Positions 54,320 to 64,000 of a stretch of DNA of 64,000 nucleotides are shown piece by piece. Numbering within the stretch: the stretch's first letter is position 1; each line of letters opens with the position of its first letter. The notes beneath the pieces were generated by a model, which saw only the letters and a list, made by a program, of their open reading frames with translations, had not been told where the DNA came from and did no database searches. This DNA comes from Stieleria sp. JC731 (GTDB taxonomy: Bacteria; Planctomycetota; Planctomycetia; Pirellulales; Pirellulaceae). The DNA lies in contig NZ_JAJKFQ010000001.1 of the NCBI RefSeq assembly GCF_020966635.1, forward strand, positions 434,001 to 498,000. The letters run 5' to 3'. The translations under genes and the position numbers were made by a program.

Positions 54320-55050
54320 GTTGTGACTGCGGATGTAGCCTCAAAGTATGCTTGTTCAAGCGAATTGGCAGACGGAAACTGTTGACGCAATTCTTCGACG
54401 TCCCCAAAGAACTGCAGCCCTCCGTCTTGCATCACAATCAGGTGCGAGCAAACGTCTTCGATCATCGCCAGCAGGTGACTGGAGATAATGATTGTCGCCC
54501 CCGCGGCGGCACGTTGGCGGGTTGATTCCAATAGGCGTCGGATGCCTGGCGGATCGAGCCCCGTCATCGGTTCGTCAAGCAGGATGACGCTAGGATCGAA
54601 TAGGTAAGCACAAGCGATGGCAAGCTTTTGCCGCATCCCTCGAGATAGCGTTGTTGCCCCGGCGTCGATCTTTTCTGCAAGCTGAAAATATTCGAGCAGT
54701 TCTTCTGACTTGGCCTGACGATCGGGAACGTCATAGATTCGGCCAATGAACTCCATGTGTTGTCCGACGGTCAAATCGTCAAACAATGGTGGGTCATCGG
54801 GGACATAGGCCAGACGCCGCTTCAATTCGATGAGGCTGGAAGAGTTGTAGTCGGTCAATTCGCAATTCGCGACCGTCAAGCGACCGCTCGTCGCGGGGAT
54901 CAAACCCGCAAGGCAACGCATCGTTGTCGTCTTGCCCGCTCCGTTTGGACCGACAAGTCCTCCTATGCTCCCCGGTTCGAGGGAGAACGAGACTCCATCG
55001 ACGGCGAGATGGTTGTCGTATAGTTTGCGGAGCTCTTCACAGCGTAGCAT
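54316..55050 (-). CDS. ABC exporter ATPase
   Basis: A 244-residue ATPase: Walker A GPNGAGKTTTMR, Q-loop YVPDDPPLFDDLT, signature TLSRGMRQKLAIA (Gln replaced by Met), Walker B VILLDEPMTGLDPPG and the switch His in IISSHLL. This is the CcmA/NatA-like class that energises ABC-2 permeases. It forms an operon with the permease gene, overlapping by 4 bp. A TTG at 55062 is possible; the ATG at 55050 is preferred because MLRCEELRKLY is the usual start. Confidence 0.93.
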   Translation of the reverse strand: MLRCEELRKLYDNHLAVDGVSFSLEPGSIGGLVGPNGAGKTTTMRCLAGLIPATSGRLTVANCELTDYNSSSLIELKRRLAYVPDDPPLFDDLTVGQHMEFIGRIYDVPDRQAKSEELLEYFQLAEKIDAGATTLSRGMRQKLAIACAYLFDPSVILLDEPMTGLDPPGIRRLLESTRQRAAAGATIIISSHLLAMIEDVCSHLIVMQDGGLQFFGDVEELRQQFPSANSLEQAYFEATSAVTT

Positions 55051-55356
55051 GAGCCGTGCCAAGTAGTGCGGGTGAATAGGTCGGGGCTGCGTGAAGAGTA
55101 GGTCACAGTTTTATGCAACGCCGCATTTTCGCCAGCGAAAGCGAGACGATCGTCATCGCTTGACCGCATTCTGGAGGGGGTGATGTTATCTGAAGCAATC
55201 GGACCGAAACGTTGTCCGTGTCCGCCGTCCCTCGATTGAACCACACTTCAAGATCGTTGGCGGTCGCTCGTTTGGCAGCCAGCCGATTACTGTCTGAAGA
55301 TTCGGCTTGTCAGTTAAGGCCGGCGAGACGTTGCCAGCGGCGCGACAGTTCAGCGA
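55051..55356. other. Intergenic region, no gene seen
   Basis: The spacer between two minus-strand genes: it is upstream of the ATPase gene and downstream of the kinase gene. Small frames have no domain. No terminator hairpin with a T tract was seen. Confidence 0.45.
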
Positions 55357-58300
55357 CTAATTGTCCGCGACCAACGGGCGATGCAGTCGAATCGAACTGG
55401 AGGAGCTGCTCGGTGATGTCGCATGATGAAGTTGACGAAAGACTTCGCCCTCAAACCGATAGGCTTGGCGTAGCAGATCCGACACCTGAGCCATGTCGTG
55501 TTCGCCTAGCTGCTGGTTGTTTAGCGTGACACCGAAGATTCGCCCGTGGGATGTTCGTCCGAAGATCTCGTCAACCGATTGGCCGAACGCCAACGCGGTA
55601 ATCATCGAACTCGATTGCCGAAGTGATGCGACCGGTTGGATCAGCAATTTGGAATTGGCATCGCTGCGGATTCGATAGATGTCGAGTTGCCCCGAATCGG
55701 TCGCCGCGACCAAACGCGAACGATCCGAGGAAACCATGATCGCTGTGATGACGCGGTGATCGGCGTCGGTCTTGGAAAGCCGTCGACCGGTTGCCGGATC
55801 CCATAACGCAAGGCTGCCGTCTCGTCCCGCCGTGGCAATCAGATTTGCTTCGCTGTTCATGCTGGCGGATTTGATCTGGTCGCGATACAAGACAAGTTCA
55901 CTTGCCGGTTCGATTCGATTGGCCTCCCACTGCACGACGTCGCCACTGCGCAGCCCCGCGTAAAGCCTGTCGCCGGTGATCGATAGAGCGATCGTCCAAG
56001 CTTTCGCGTCGGCTAGGCGGATGGATTCCAATTCACGTGTCGAATCCAAATCCCAGATTCGGACTGTGCCATCGTCTCCACAGGAAATCAAACGGCGATC
56101 AACGGGGTGCAGCAAAATTGACCGGACAACTCGGTCATGGCCGTCAAAACGGCGATCGACCTGTTGTGTTTCGATATCCCAAATCGCGATCGAACTTTCC
56201 ACCGTTTCGGAGGCGATTTTGTTTCCGTCGTCAAGAAAACGAAGGCAGTGCAGGCGATCGGTTTTGGCATCGATCAATCCAACGCGTTCTGCAGAATCGG
56301 TTTCCCAAACACGAATGATTCCGTCACTGCCGCCAGCTGCAAATCGCCGTCCATTGTCACTGAATGCGACGGACTTGACATTGTCACTGGAACGGAAGCT
56401 TCGCAGTAATTTACCGGAGATTGCATCCCAGAAACGGATGATTCCGGACGAGGTACCACTGGCGATGATCATTCCGTCAGGCGAGTATTCGACCGAAGAG
56501 ACCCAACTGTCGTGCTGCAAAACTAAAGGTCCGTTCTGCCGGTCTGATAGATCCCAAACACGAACCGTTTGATCGATGCTGGCGCTGGCAAGCTGTTTTC
56601 CGTCGCTTCGAACGGATATGGACAGGATGCCATCGTCATGACCCACCAAGCGTTTTCGCGATCGATGGGTTATCGTGTCAATCAGTTCAATGGCGGAGCT
56701 AGCTTGCTGTTCGTCGCTGTGGTTGCGCAAAAGATCACCGCCGGCGAAGGCAATGAATTTGCCTTCCGGATCAACTGCGATTGCGCCGGCAATCCCATCG
56801 ATCGATGCCAACGTTTCCGGTGCGTCGCTAGGGCGATACGGTGAATCATCAACGGTCCAAAGTTTGACGGATCGGTCCAGACCGGCGGAAAGCAAATGGC
56901 GATGGTTGGCATGAAACCGCAGCGCCGTGACGGATCGAGTGTGCCCACACAAAAGCGACGAAGAATGGTAGGTATCCGTCCGCCACGTTTGAATCGCCCC
57001 GTCGGTTCGTCCGACGGCGAATAGCTGGCCATCTTGTGAGCAGCAGATCGATGCGGGAGCTTGGCTGCACCTTGCGTAGTAGCGAATCAGATCCCCGTTG
57101 AGTGCGTCGTGTAAACGAATGCGGCCCTCGGAGTCTCCTACAAGAATTTTTTTGCTATCCGGCGTGAACGTGAAGCAACGGACAGGAGTTTCGTTCGTTT
57201 GGCTCTGCCAAAGTAGCTTTCCCGATGATGCATACATCTCCAAAAAGCCATCCGCCGCGGCACCCCACTGGATCCCACTCATCAGTAAAACAGACTGGCC
57301 ATCGGGCGAAAGTTGCAGCGAATGAATATCAGTCGATGAATGCTGGAACTGATAAATCGTTTGCTGTTCAAACGGGTTTAGCACTAAGACTTTTCCATTC
57401 GACGTCGCAATCGCGAGGAGCGGTGTGTCGGTCAAAGATGCGTCGGTCTCTTGCCAACACAACGAAGCGACCCTTCCGGCAACCGCGTCTATTCGCGAAT
57501 GGATTTCACCGCTGGTGGTGTCGATGATGACCAAACCATCTTCGCTGGTGTCGCTGGCCATCCATCGCCCGGATGTATCCAGACAGACTGGCCCGACGAT
57601 GTCATCATCGAAGTGTTGCAATGGCAGCGTCGAAGGATCATGTAGCGAAAAGCGGACCAGCTGCCCGTAATCCGTGGTTGATATGACCTGGTTGGACAGT
57701 GGACCAAATGCGACTGCTTTGGCTGATTTAGCCATCCCTGCAAATGTTCGCAGGCTTGAATCAAGACGGTTGCGCGCCAGGTACCATTCGAATTGGCGTT
57801 CGGTGGGAGGGACGTGGTGCAGCAATCGAAGCGATTCTCGGGTCCGTCCTTGTTCGCCGCGGTCACGCGCGAGCAGGTAGTGCGTTTGCGCAGCCATCTG
57901 TTCGGCGGCTTGGCGAGCCGCGATCGCTCCGTCGCGCTGCAGTTGTGATTCCTCGGAAACTCGCGTCGCATGGTCAGCTGCTTCGCGAGCATAACGTTCA
58001 GCGATGATCGCTCGCTGGCGTTGGACCTCGCTTTGCGACCACATATAGATCGATGTTGCCAAACCGATGCCTAGGGCCAGCATGACGATGGCTGCGGTCA
58101 TCGCCAGATAGCGGTGTCGAACAAGCGATCGCTGGAATTGATAGATCAGCGGCCGTGGGTTGGCCAGAATCGTTTCACCCGATAGATGTCGTTGAACGTC
58201 ATCGGCGAGTGCCGCGGCGGTCGGATAACGGTGGGTCGGGAATTTCTCCAACGCTTTTAGAACGACGCAGTCCAAGTCGCCTTCTAAAGATGACGCGAGA

Positions 58301-59223
58301 CGTTCCGGTGTAAGTCGACGGCAGTGTGCGACACCAAAGGCATCGTCACCGGCGGTTCTGACGTGTTGGCTCGGTTTGCGAACGTCTTCTTCTCGTAGCG
58401 TCCGCAGTAAGCTTTCCAGATTGTCAGTCAATGATCGCAACCGACCGATCGGTGATTGTCCGGTCAGCAGTTGGTGCAGAATCACGCCCAGCGAATACAC
58501 GTCGGTTCGGGAATCGACGTCGGCATCTGTTACCCGTGCCTGTTCGGGGCTCATGTATTCGATCGTACCGATCAGGTCGCCGTTTTGCGTTTGATCAAAC
58601 GAATCGATGATCCTTTCGTTGTGAGAAGATTTGGAAAGTCCAAAGTCGATCACTTTGACAATCGCTTGATCGTCATCCTGGGACTGCACCAGCAAATTGG
58701 ACGGTTTGATGTCGCGATGGATCACGCCTTTCTGATGGGCGTGCTGGATCGCATCACAAACTTGGGTAAACAGCTTCAGACGCTCGCTAAGCCGCAGACG
58801 GTTCTTATCGCAGTAAACATCGATAGGAGTCCCATGCACCAGCTCCATGACCACGAACGGGCGACCGGATTCATCAAATCCGGAATCCAAGACTTTGGCA
58901 ATGTTGGGATGATCCATGATCTCCAACGCGATTCGTTCACATTCGAATCGGGCCAATAACCGAGAAGAGGGCAGATCACGCGCGATGACTTTTAGTGCGA
59001 CATCGCGGTCGCCTTTGGCGTGTCGTGCACGATAAACACGTCCCATGCCGCCGCTGGCAATCAACGTCAGGATCGAGTAGTCACCGACGTGAGTCGGAGA
59101 CTCTGAATGAACTTTGAATTCGAGCTCGCCACCTCCGGCGACACTGCCATCCTGGTCAAGCGTTTCTGCTTCTGCAGAATCCACGGAGATGCCGATGTCT
59201 CGCACATGTTCTTCATCATGCAT
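55357..59223 (-). CDS. Ser/Thr protein kinase with WD40 propellers
   Basis: A 1288-residue Hanks-type kinase. The glycine loop is IASGGMGRVYRARH, the ATP Lys lies in VALKVI, the catalytic loop is VIHRDIKPSNLL, and DFG is VIDFGLSKSS; kinase residues run from about 50 to 330. Then comes one membrane helix (AAIVMLALGIGLATSIYMW), a coiled coil (QRDGAIAARQAAEQMAAQ), and about 14 WD40 repeats to the C-terminus, which form two seven-bladed propellers (for example VTALRFHANHRHLLSAGLDRSVKLW, split). This set is common in planctomycetes, which have many such kinases. The kinase is cytoplasmic, and the propellers lie on the other side and may bind ligands. The start is the ATG at 59223; a TTG lies 18 bp upstream. 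Confidence 0.94.
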   Translation of the reverse strand: MHDEEHVRDIGISVDSAEAETLDQDGSVAGGGELEFKVHSESPTHVGDYSILTLIASGGMGRVYRARHAKGDRDVALKVIARDLPSSRLLARFECERIALEIMDHPNIAKVLDSGFDESGRPFVVMELVHGTPIDVYCDKNRLRLSERLKLFTQVCDAIQHAHQKGVIHRDIKPSNLLVQSQDDDQAIVKVIDFGLSKSSHNERIIDSFDQTQNGDLIGTIEYMSPEQARVTDADVDSRTDVYSLGVILHQLLTGQSPIGRLRSLTDNLESLLRTLREEDVRKPSQHVRTAGDDAFGVAHCRRLTPERLASSLEGDLDCVVLKALEKFPTHRYPTAAALADDVQRHLSGETILANPRPLIYQFQRSLVRHRYLAMTAAIVMLALGIGLATSIYMWSQSEVQRQRAIIAERYAREAADHATRVSEESQLQRDGAIAARQAAEQMAAQTHYLLARDRGEQGRTRESLRLLHHVPPTERQFEWYLARNRLDSSLRTFAGMAKSAKAVAFGPLSNQVISTTDYGQLVRFSLHDPSTLPLQHFDDDIVGPVCLDTSGRWMASDTSEDGLVIIDTTSGEIHSRIDAVAGRVASLCWQETDASLTDTPLLAIATSNGKVLVLNPFEQQTIYQFQHSSTDIHSLQLSPDGQSVLLMSGIQWGAAADGFLEMYASSGKLLWQSQTNETPVRCFTFTPDSKKILVGDSEGRIRLHDALNGDLIRYYARCSQAPASICCSQDGQLFAVGRTDGAIQTWRTDTYHSSSLLCGHTRSVTALRFHANHRHLLSAGLDRSVKLWTVDDSPYRPSDAPETLASIDGIAGAIAVDPEGKFIAFAGGDLLRNHSDEQQASSAIELIDTITHRSRKRLVGHDDGILSISVRSDGKQLASASIDQTVRVWDLSDRQNGPLVLQHDSWVSSVEYSPDGMIIASGTSSGIIRFWDAISGKLLRSFRSSDNVKSVAFSDNGRRFAAGGSDGIIRVWETDSAERVGLIDAKTDRLHCLRFLDDGNKIASETVESSIAIWDIETQQVDRRFDGHDRVVRSILLHPVDRRLISCGDDGTVRIWDLDSTRELESIRLADAKAWTIALSITGDRLYAGLRSGDVVQWEANRIEPASELVLYRDQIKSASMNSEANLIATAGRDGSLALWDPATGRRLSKTDADHRVITAIMVSSDRSRLVAATDSGQLDIYRIRSDANSKLLIQPVASLRQSSSMITALAFGQSVDEIFGRTSHGRIFGVTLNNQQLGEHDMAQVSDLLRQAYRFEGEVFRQLHHATSPSSSSSSIRLHRPLVADN

Positions 59224-59540
59224 GTCATCTGCCTTTGACAATCAGTTTCCCGTCAATCTCAAGTTGATGATAGCCAAGTTTGCTCGGCAAGTGGGCAAGA
59301 CTTCGTTGCCGACTGCGTAATTGTCTCGAACAAAAAAAGAATGGTCCAGGAGCTAGCAATTCGATCTGACGGCATTGCGACGAACTTTTGAGTAAGTTTG
59401 CCAATCAAATTTCCGGTTAGGTCATTCTCTAGCAGAAAGCTTCTTTCAATTAGCAGAATCGCCCGTTTTTTCGTTCGATCGTCGACTGTTGTTGTCTGTG
59501 ATCGTTACGTCCGTCTGTCGGGTGATTCAGAAGGTCCAGG
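59224..59540. other. Intergenic region, no gene seen
   Basis: The spacer between the kinase gene and the lactate permease gene, both on the minus strand. It contains an AT-rich stretch (59430-59520) and should hold the kinase promoter. No gene or clear terminator was seen. Confidence 0.45.
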
Positions 59541-61256
59541 CTATTGGCTGGCCACCAGCAGGCCAACAATGCCGGCAATGGTAACGTAATAGAAAAAGAC
59601 GATCGCTGTTTTGCGGATGACATCGCCTTCGCGGCCGACCAGCCCGACAACGGCACAAGCGGCGACGACGTTGTGAACACAGATCGTGTTGCCCGCAGCA
59701 CCTCCGATGGCTTGCAAGGCGACCATCCAAAACGGATCCGCACCGATGTGTTCGCCGACTTCGAATTGGAACAGCGAAAACATCATGTTGCTGATCGTGT
59801 TACTTCCGGCGACAAAGGCGCCCAGCCCACCGACCAACGGTGCGATCGCAGGCCAAGCATGGCCCGCCAGAGCTGACGCCCCCATGGCAAGTTTCGTCGG
59901 CATCGATTCATAGCCTGCGGCGCCACCGTCGCTATGGATGAAGACTTGCACCATTGGGACCGCAAACAAAAGAGCGATTGAAGCGGATCCGACCATGCGA
60001 GCCGAACGATGGAAGGCTGCTTTGACAGCGACAGCCTTCATTCGGTGTAACCCAATCGTGGCGATGCAGGCAATCAGAAAAACCGCACCGGGTAGATACA
60101 GCGGGGCGATCGGCTGAATGTTGACTTCGCTGGCAAAGATGCCTTCCCAAGTTGACTTGTCGACCGGGATGGTCAAGCCTTTCAAGCGACTGCCGATGCT
60201 CAGTTGTGGCAGTCGCGTGATGACCAATAATGCAGCGGTAAGGACATAGGGTGTCCAGGCTAGCCACAGTGGCATCGGGCGGTGGGAGTTCTTGATAACG
60301 ATTTCGGTGCTGCCGTTCCAACCGGCTGTCCATGTGGATCGGTCGGGAAAATCCCATGCGGGTTCATCCGGGACGAGGAACCCAAATTTTGCCGCAGGCA
60401 CAACAATGGATAACCCAATCAGCCCGCCTAGTAACGATGGGAATTCTGGACCCAAGTAGTACGCAATAAGCGTGGACGGGATCGTCATCGCAAAGGATGC
60501 GAACACCGCGAACTGCCAAACACGAAGTCCCTCAGAAATGGAACGTCGTTGGCCGAAGAACTTGGTGATCACGACCACAAGGAACAGCGGTATCAGCGAT
60601 CCGCAAACCATATGAACGGTCGCGACACGAGCCCCGATCAGTGGCAGTACGGTGTCCCAAATGTTTTCGCCGGCGGCCAACTGTTGATGTGCGAACCGGG
60701 CGACGCTCTCGCTGCCAGTGAGTCCATTTTTGACGCCGATCAATATCGGTGTGCCAACGGCACCGAATGACACTGGCGTACTTTGAATGATCATGCCAGA
60801 GATGACGGCTGCCATCGCCGGAAAGCCGAGCCCAACGAGAAGCGGCACGCAAACCGCTGCAGGTGTGCCAAAGCCCGCGCTGCCTTCGATGAACGTTCCG
60901 AACAGCCACGCGATCAAGATGACTTGGATACGCCGGTCGGGCGTTATCCGAGTGAAGCCACTGCGAATGGTTGCCAGTCCGCCGCTTTCGCTTAATGTGT
61001 TTAGCAATAGGATCGCGCCGAAGATGATCCACAGCAGCTGAATCACCACGGTTAATCCTTTGACCGATGCCGCCGCGACGGTGGCGAAGTCGACTTGCCA
61101 GATGGCCAATGCCAACGCGACGACACTGCCATAAGCGATCGGCATGGCTCGCGATGCGGGAAGCCGCAATCCGACCAACAGAATCGCGACCACAACAATC
61201 GGGGCGAAAGCGGCAAGCGATACGAGGCTATCTATCAAGCGAACCCTTCTCCACAC
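59541..61256 (-). CDS. lctP: L-lactate permease family transporter
   Basis: A 571-residue permease of the LctP/LldP family with about 13 hydrophobic helices. Typical stretches are [39 protein letters not shown] (the conserved EGSAGFG), [11 protein letters not shown] and, near the end, [19 protein letters not shown] and [21 protein letters not shown]. It takes up lactate or glycolate with protons. No lactate dehydrogenase gene adjoins it. The start is uncertain: GTG at 61256 opens the frame, but AGAAGG lies 6 nt before a TTG at 61238. Confidence 0.94.
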   Translation of the reverse strand: MWRRVRLIDSLVSLAAFAPIVVVAILLVGLRLPASRAMPIAYGSVVALALAIWQVDFATVAAASVKGLTVVIQLLWIIFGAILLLNTLSESGGLATIRSGFTRITPDRRIQVILIAWLFGTFIEGSAGFGTPAAVCVPLLVGLGFPAMAAVISGMIIQSTPVSFGAVGTPILIGVKNGLTGSESVARFAHQQLAAGENIWDTVLPLIGARVATVHMVCGSLIPLFLVVVITKFFGQRRSISEGLRVWQFAVFASFAMTIPSTLIAYYLGPEFPSLLGGLIGLSIVVPAAKFGFLVPDEPAWDFPDRSTWTAGWNGSTEIVIKNSHRPMPLWLAWTPYVLTAALLVITRLPQLSIGSRLKGLTIPVDKSTWEGIFASEVNIQPIAPLYLPGAVFLIACIATIGLHRMKAVAVKAAFHRSARMVGSASIALLFAVPMVQVFIHSDGGAAGYESMPTKLAMGASALAGHAWPAIAPLVGGLGAFVAGSNTISNMMFSLFQFEVGEHIGADPFWMVALQAIGGAAGNTICVHNVVAACAVVGLVGREGDVIRKTAIVFFYYVTIAGIVGLLVASQ

Positions 61257-61288
61257 ACGAAACCGGTAGCGAACGCTGCATCATAGCA

Positions 61289-61333
61289 GTGTTCGCATCG
61301 GCGGTGTTCGCATCGGCGGTGTTCGTGTTCGCG
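61289..61333. repeat. 15-bp tandem repeat between genes
   Basis: Two identical units GTGTTCGCATCGGCG (61289-61318) and a third, altered copy follow, in the spacer between the lctP start and the PQQ gene stop. Confidence 0.88.
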
Positions 61334-61401
61334 CTTGAACTGTTCGCAACATCGCAGACGATGGATGCGATCACAATCGCCGGGAAAGGTTGGCGATCAA
61401 A

Positions 61402-63276
61402 CTATTGAAGCGGCAATTCGAAGCAGGCGATTTCTCGTGCGTTCCGAACGTAAAGCTTGTTCCCCACGACGACCGGATGGTTCCACGATTTACCTTCGAG
61501 CACAGGAATCTTCGCCAGTTCGGTCAGGCGATCCGGTGTTGCCTTCGCGAGGACGATTTCGCCTTTTTCGGACATGATCAGCAGCTGATCCGAATCCGCA
61601 AGTAGCAAGACTTGTCCATTCCCATAGCGTCCTCGTTTCCATTGTCGCTCACCAGTTTCCGCATCGATGCAGGCAAAGACACTGCCATCGAAACCATAGA
61701 TATTGCCTTTGTGATAGACGAAGTCATTGAAGTCTGGTTTCATCTGAAGCGATGTCCAGTCTTCGGCGGTGCTCCACTTTCCATCGTCCGATGATTTTGA
61801 AACGGTGATCTTGCGCGTGCCGTCTTGCAGTGCGGTTGCAAGGTAGACACTAGAGTCGACAACAAGCGGTTGTAAGGCACGATAGTTTTCGACTTTCCAT
61901 TCGTAGCTCCAGATGACTTCACCCGTCGACGGTGAATGGAAATCGACTCCGAAGTTGGTCAGCATCAAGATGCCTTCGGTTCCCGCGATCGTTGCCAACT
62001 GAGGTGAGCTATAGCTATGGCTTCCTGATGGTGCTTTCCACGCGATGTCACCTGTCTGGCTGTCATAGGCCAGCAGTCCGAGGTCGTCCTTTCCACCTGC
62101 GTGGACGATGACGTTATTGTCGATGACCAGCGGCGATGACGAGAATCCCCACGGAGGCGCACTTCGCTTGGCGTCTTCTTTCAAATCGCGACGCCAAACT
62201 TCGGTTCCCGTATTTGGATCCAAGCGAAGAACGATTCCGTCGGCGCCGACTGCATACAGAGCGCTTTCAGACAGGGCGTTTTCGGACAGGGCGTTTTCGG
62301 ACAGGGCGTTTTCGGACAGGGCGTTTTCGATAATCGTCGGAGTCGCACGAGGACCGGCGCCACCAATCGCTTCCCAGAATCGACTGGGATAGGTGAATTC
62401 CCAAATCTGTTGTCCCGTGTTCGCATCCAAGCAGATGATTGCTTCATCTTCGGCACGTTGTTCCTGTGTAAACAAACGATCGCCACCGATGGCAAATGAT
62501 GACCAGCCGGGACCGATCTTCTGTCGCCAAACTTCGTTGGGCGGGTTGGCTTGCCAGTCTTCTTGTAGGCTGACTCCGTGTAAGACGCCATCACGCTTGG
62601 GGCCACGGAACGATGGCCAGGGAGCCGAGGCGAATGAAATCGGTTCGGCACTGGGAACGGCCGTGTCGTCTCGTTTTTTGAGTTCGGCCAGGTACTGTTC
62701 CTCCGGAGTCGGCGCCCAACGCCACAGCATCTCCGATTCAAACCGTCCCGTCAGGCCTTGCAGTTGCTGGGTTTCCCAATAGCTCACAAACACTGCGCTC
62801 GCCACCAACGCATAATGCACCCGTTTTTGCGGTTTGGCAGCGAACAGGATAAGCGAGACAAGGAAAGCAAGCACGGCGGTCGGGATGACCATCACCATCG
62901 TCGCCATGTCTTTCATGGACTGATCTAGCAGAACAATCGCGACGCCTAGGATGGTGAAGAAGCCCAGCGTTCCGATGACCTTTTCTTTGACACTGCCGCG
63001 ACTCGCAAAGCACCACCAGAGAATCACGAACACGCCTGCAATCGCCGGCCCTAAAAAAGACGCCATCATGAGTGACAGCGCCATGGTGGGCATCTTTCGC
63101 GCGGCCAGCAAAGCCAGGATGATCGTTAGCAGAATCCAAGCGGGCCAAGTTCGAAGTTTGCTCGCTGTCGACGTTTCGGTTGGTGAGGCCGAATTGGTGT
63201 CGTCGGTGTGGCTGTGTTCATCTTGGGAGATGGAAGCTTCTTCAGGCATGTCAGATGAGCTTTGTTTATCAGTCAT
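61402..63276 (-). CDS. Membrane protein with PQQ-like beta-propeller
   Basis: A 624-residue protein. After an acidic Ser/Thr-rich N-terminus, about five membrane helices (WPAWILLTIILALLAA, FLGPAIAGVFVILWWCFA, VIGTLGFFTILGVAIVLL, MVMVIPTAVLAFLVSLILF) precede a PQQ-type propeller: WPSFRGPKRDGV, then repeated ANTGQQIWEF, PNTGTEVWRRDL, SQTGDIAWKAPSG, PSTGEVIWSYEW and AETGERQWKRGRY. Propeller Trp residues show about six or seven blades. The start ATG at 63276 follows no strong Shine-Dalgarno sequence. Proteins like this are frequent in planctomycetes; whether PQQ binds is unknown. A 15-bp tandem repeat lies inside the propeller. Confidence 0.9.
   Translation of the reverse strand: MTDKQSSSDMPEEASISQDEHSHTDDTNSASPTETSTASKLRTWPAWILLTIILALLAARKMPTMALSLMMASFLGPAIAGVFVILWWCFASRGSVKEKVIGTLGFFTILGVAIVLLDQSMKDMATMVMVIPTAVLAFLVSLILFAAKPQKRVHYALVASAVFVSYWETQQLQGLTGRFESEMLWRWAPTPEEQYLAELKKRDDTAVPSAEPISFASAPWPSFRGPKRDGVLHGVSLQEDWQANPPNEVWRQKIGPGWSSFAIGGDRLFTQEQRAEDEAIICLDANTGQQIWEFTYPSRFWEAIGGAGPRATPTIIENALSENALSENALSENALSESALYAVGADGIVLRLDPNTGTEVWRRDLKEDAKRSAPPWGFSSSPLVIDNNVIVHAGGKDDLGLLAYDSQTGDIAWKAPSGSHSYSSPQLATIAGTEGILMLTNFGVDFHSPSTGEVIWSYEWKVENYRALQPLVVDSSVYLATALQDGTRKITVSKSSDDGKWSTAEDWTSLQMKPDFNDFVYHKGNIYGFDGSVFACIDAETGERQWKRGRYGNGQVLLLADSDQLLIMSEKGEIVLAKATPDRLTELAKIPVLEGKSWNHPVVVGNKLYVRNAREIACFELPLQ
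62271..62330. repeat. 15-bp in-frame tandem repeat (SENAL)
   Basis: Four copies of ACAGGGCGTTTTCGG (62271-62330, last base differs) give the peptide repeat SENAL four to five times inside the first propeller blades of the PQQ protein on the minus strand. Frame is kept. One more degenerate unit lies just before it. Confidence 0.93.
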
Positions 63277-63516
63277 GGATAATTCTCATGCGTGTTCGTC
63301 AAACGGAACGATGCCTTGGGACAAATCGTCAAAAGTTTTCGCTTCGACGTTTTGGGGAGGCAAGTCAGCAAGGTACCGGTTCGCTAGCAATCTACGCCAG
63401 AGGGAACTCTGTACTGATCAGTCCAAGTTTTGGCACCGCTAAGAACACGATCTAAAATAGAGGTTCCCGCTGGCGGGAGGGTAAAGCAGCGATCGACCAA
63501 GTGTTAAAATGCTTTT

Positions 63517-64000
63517 ATGAAGATAAATGATTGGAATGACGCTTGGGACGCTTTGAACTTCGACAATCGGTTTACTCGCCATCTGCCCGGCGATCCGGCA
63601 ACGGAGAACTCGACCCGACAGGTTTATGAAGCTTGTTATTCACGTGTGAACCCATTGCAGTTCTCGCGTCCGCAGCTTGTTGCCTACTCACGCGAAATGT
63701 TGCAGCAACTTGGCTTGGGGGCGGACATCGTTCAGTCCAGCCAATTTGCCCAAGTATTTGGCGGGGGGGAATTGTTGCCAGGCATGGACCCGTTCGCGAT
63801 GTGTTACGGCGGCCATCAATTCGGCAATTGGGCAGGCCAACTCGGGGACGGACGAGCGATCAATTTGGGTGAAGTTGTCGACGTCCATGGTCGGCATCAA
63901 ACCTTGCAGTTAAAGGGATCTGGGCCGACTCCCTATTCACGATTCGCTGACGGTTTAGCCGTTTTACGAAGCAGTGTCCGCGAGTTTCTGTGCAGCGAAG
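63517..64000 (+). CDS. selO: SelO/YdiU family protein adenylyltransferase, 5' part
   Basis: The frame opens at an ATG (63517) and runs past the window end, giving 161 codons. The product starts [19 protein letters not shown] and holds the SelO hallmarks [19 protein letters not shown] (split here) and [19 protein letters not shown] followed by [11 protein letters not shown]. SelO has a pseudokinase fold and moves AMP onto Ser, Thr or Tyr of target proteins, linked to oxidative stress. The metal-binding and C-terminal Cys regions lie outside the window. Start choice rests on the common N-terminal pattern; a weak purine stretch lies before it. Confidence 0.93.
   Translation, partial: MKINDWNDAWDALNFDNRFTRHLPGDPATENSTRQVYEACYSRVNPLQFSRPQLVAYSREMLQQLGLGADIVQSSQFAQVFGGGELLPGMDPFAMCYGGHQFGNWAGQLGDGRAINLGEVVDVHGRHQTLQLKGSGPTPYSRFADGLAVLRSSVREFLCSE

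Overview
The window looks like chromosomal DNA of a marine planctomycete close to Rhodopirellula (Pirellulaceae). This is inferred from family content, not from a marker gene. The families are a DUF1559 prepilin-like protein, a planctomycete-type cytochrome/DUF1592 protein paired with DUF1552, a redoxin-cytochrome-copper-oxygenase fusion, an SHD1-domain protein, a Ser/Thr kinase with WD40 repeats, and many short monocistronic units with weak Shine-Dalgarno signals. No rRNA, tRNA, CRISPR array, prophage or insertion sequence with a transposase was seen. Both edges cut genes: a hybrid histidine kinase on the left and SelO on the right.

Layout: 0-9 kb holds the kinase tail, a K+ channel with an altered filter, a DUF1559 protein with a small lipoprotein, a Tat-exported protein, and an AAA+ ATPase with a TPR membrane partner. 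9-20.5 kb holds a PDZ protein with an LEA-like tail, a BatE-like protein, the redoxin fusion, a fructosamine kinase, an OGT-like glycosyltransferase, an LRR protein, and a two-gene Mla-like unit (MCE-like anchor plus fused ATPase-permease). 20.9-25 kb is the DUF1592/DUF1552 pair. 25-29.6 kb has mnmA, prfB and a zinc-ribbon membrane protein. 29.8-33.1 kb is a MacAB-type export operon with separate permease and ATPase. 33.2-35.5 kb is a ferredoxin-NADP reductase gene followed by glgC. 35.8-39 kb is an SHD1 protein, a repeat-rich spacer and hemG. 39.1-44.3 kb is a tightly overlapping DNA-repair operon (MBL exonuclease, ATP-dependent ligase, Lhr-like helicase).

45-64 kb holds yjbQ, a LysR regulator, a membrane protein with a ruined metzincin motif next to a second K+ channel, a lone receiver protein, a FadL porin, an OmpA-type lipoprotein, an ABC-2 exporter, a 1288-residue kinase-WD40 protein, a lactate permease, a PQQ-propeller membrane protein and the start of selO.

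Noteworthy structure outside genes: a repeat of about 115 bp occurs twice in opposite orientation, and one copy has 16-bp terminal inverted repeats and abuts the hemG start codon. Tandem hairpins lie at 37.16-37.24 kb. Four separate 15-bp minisatellites occur, three of them inside reading frames. A perfect 20-bp palindrome lies before yjbQ. Three clear intrinsic terminators were found. The best candidates for something undescribed are the Mla-like unit, the pseudo-metzincin/K+ channel pair and the PDZ-LEA protein.
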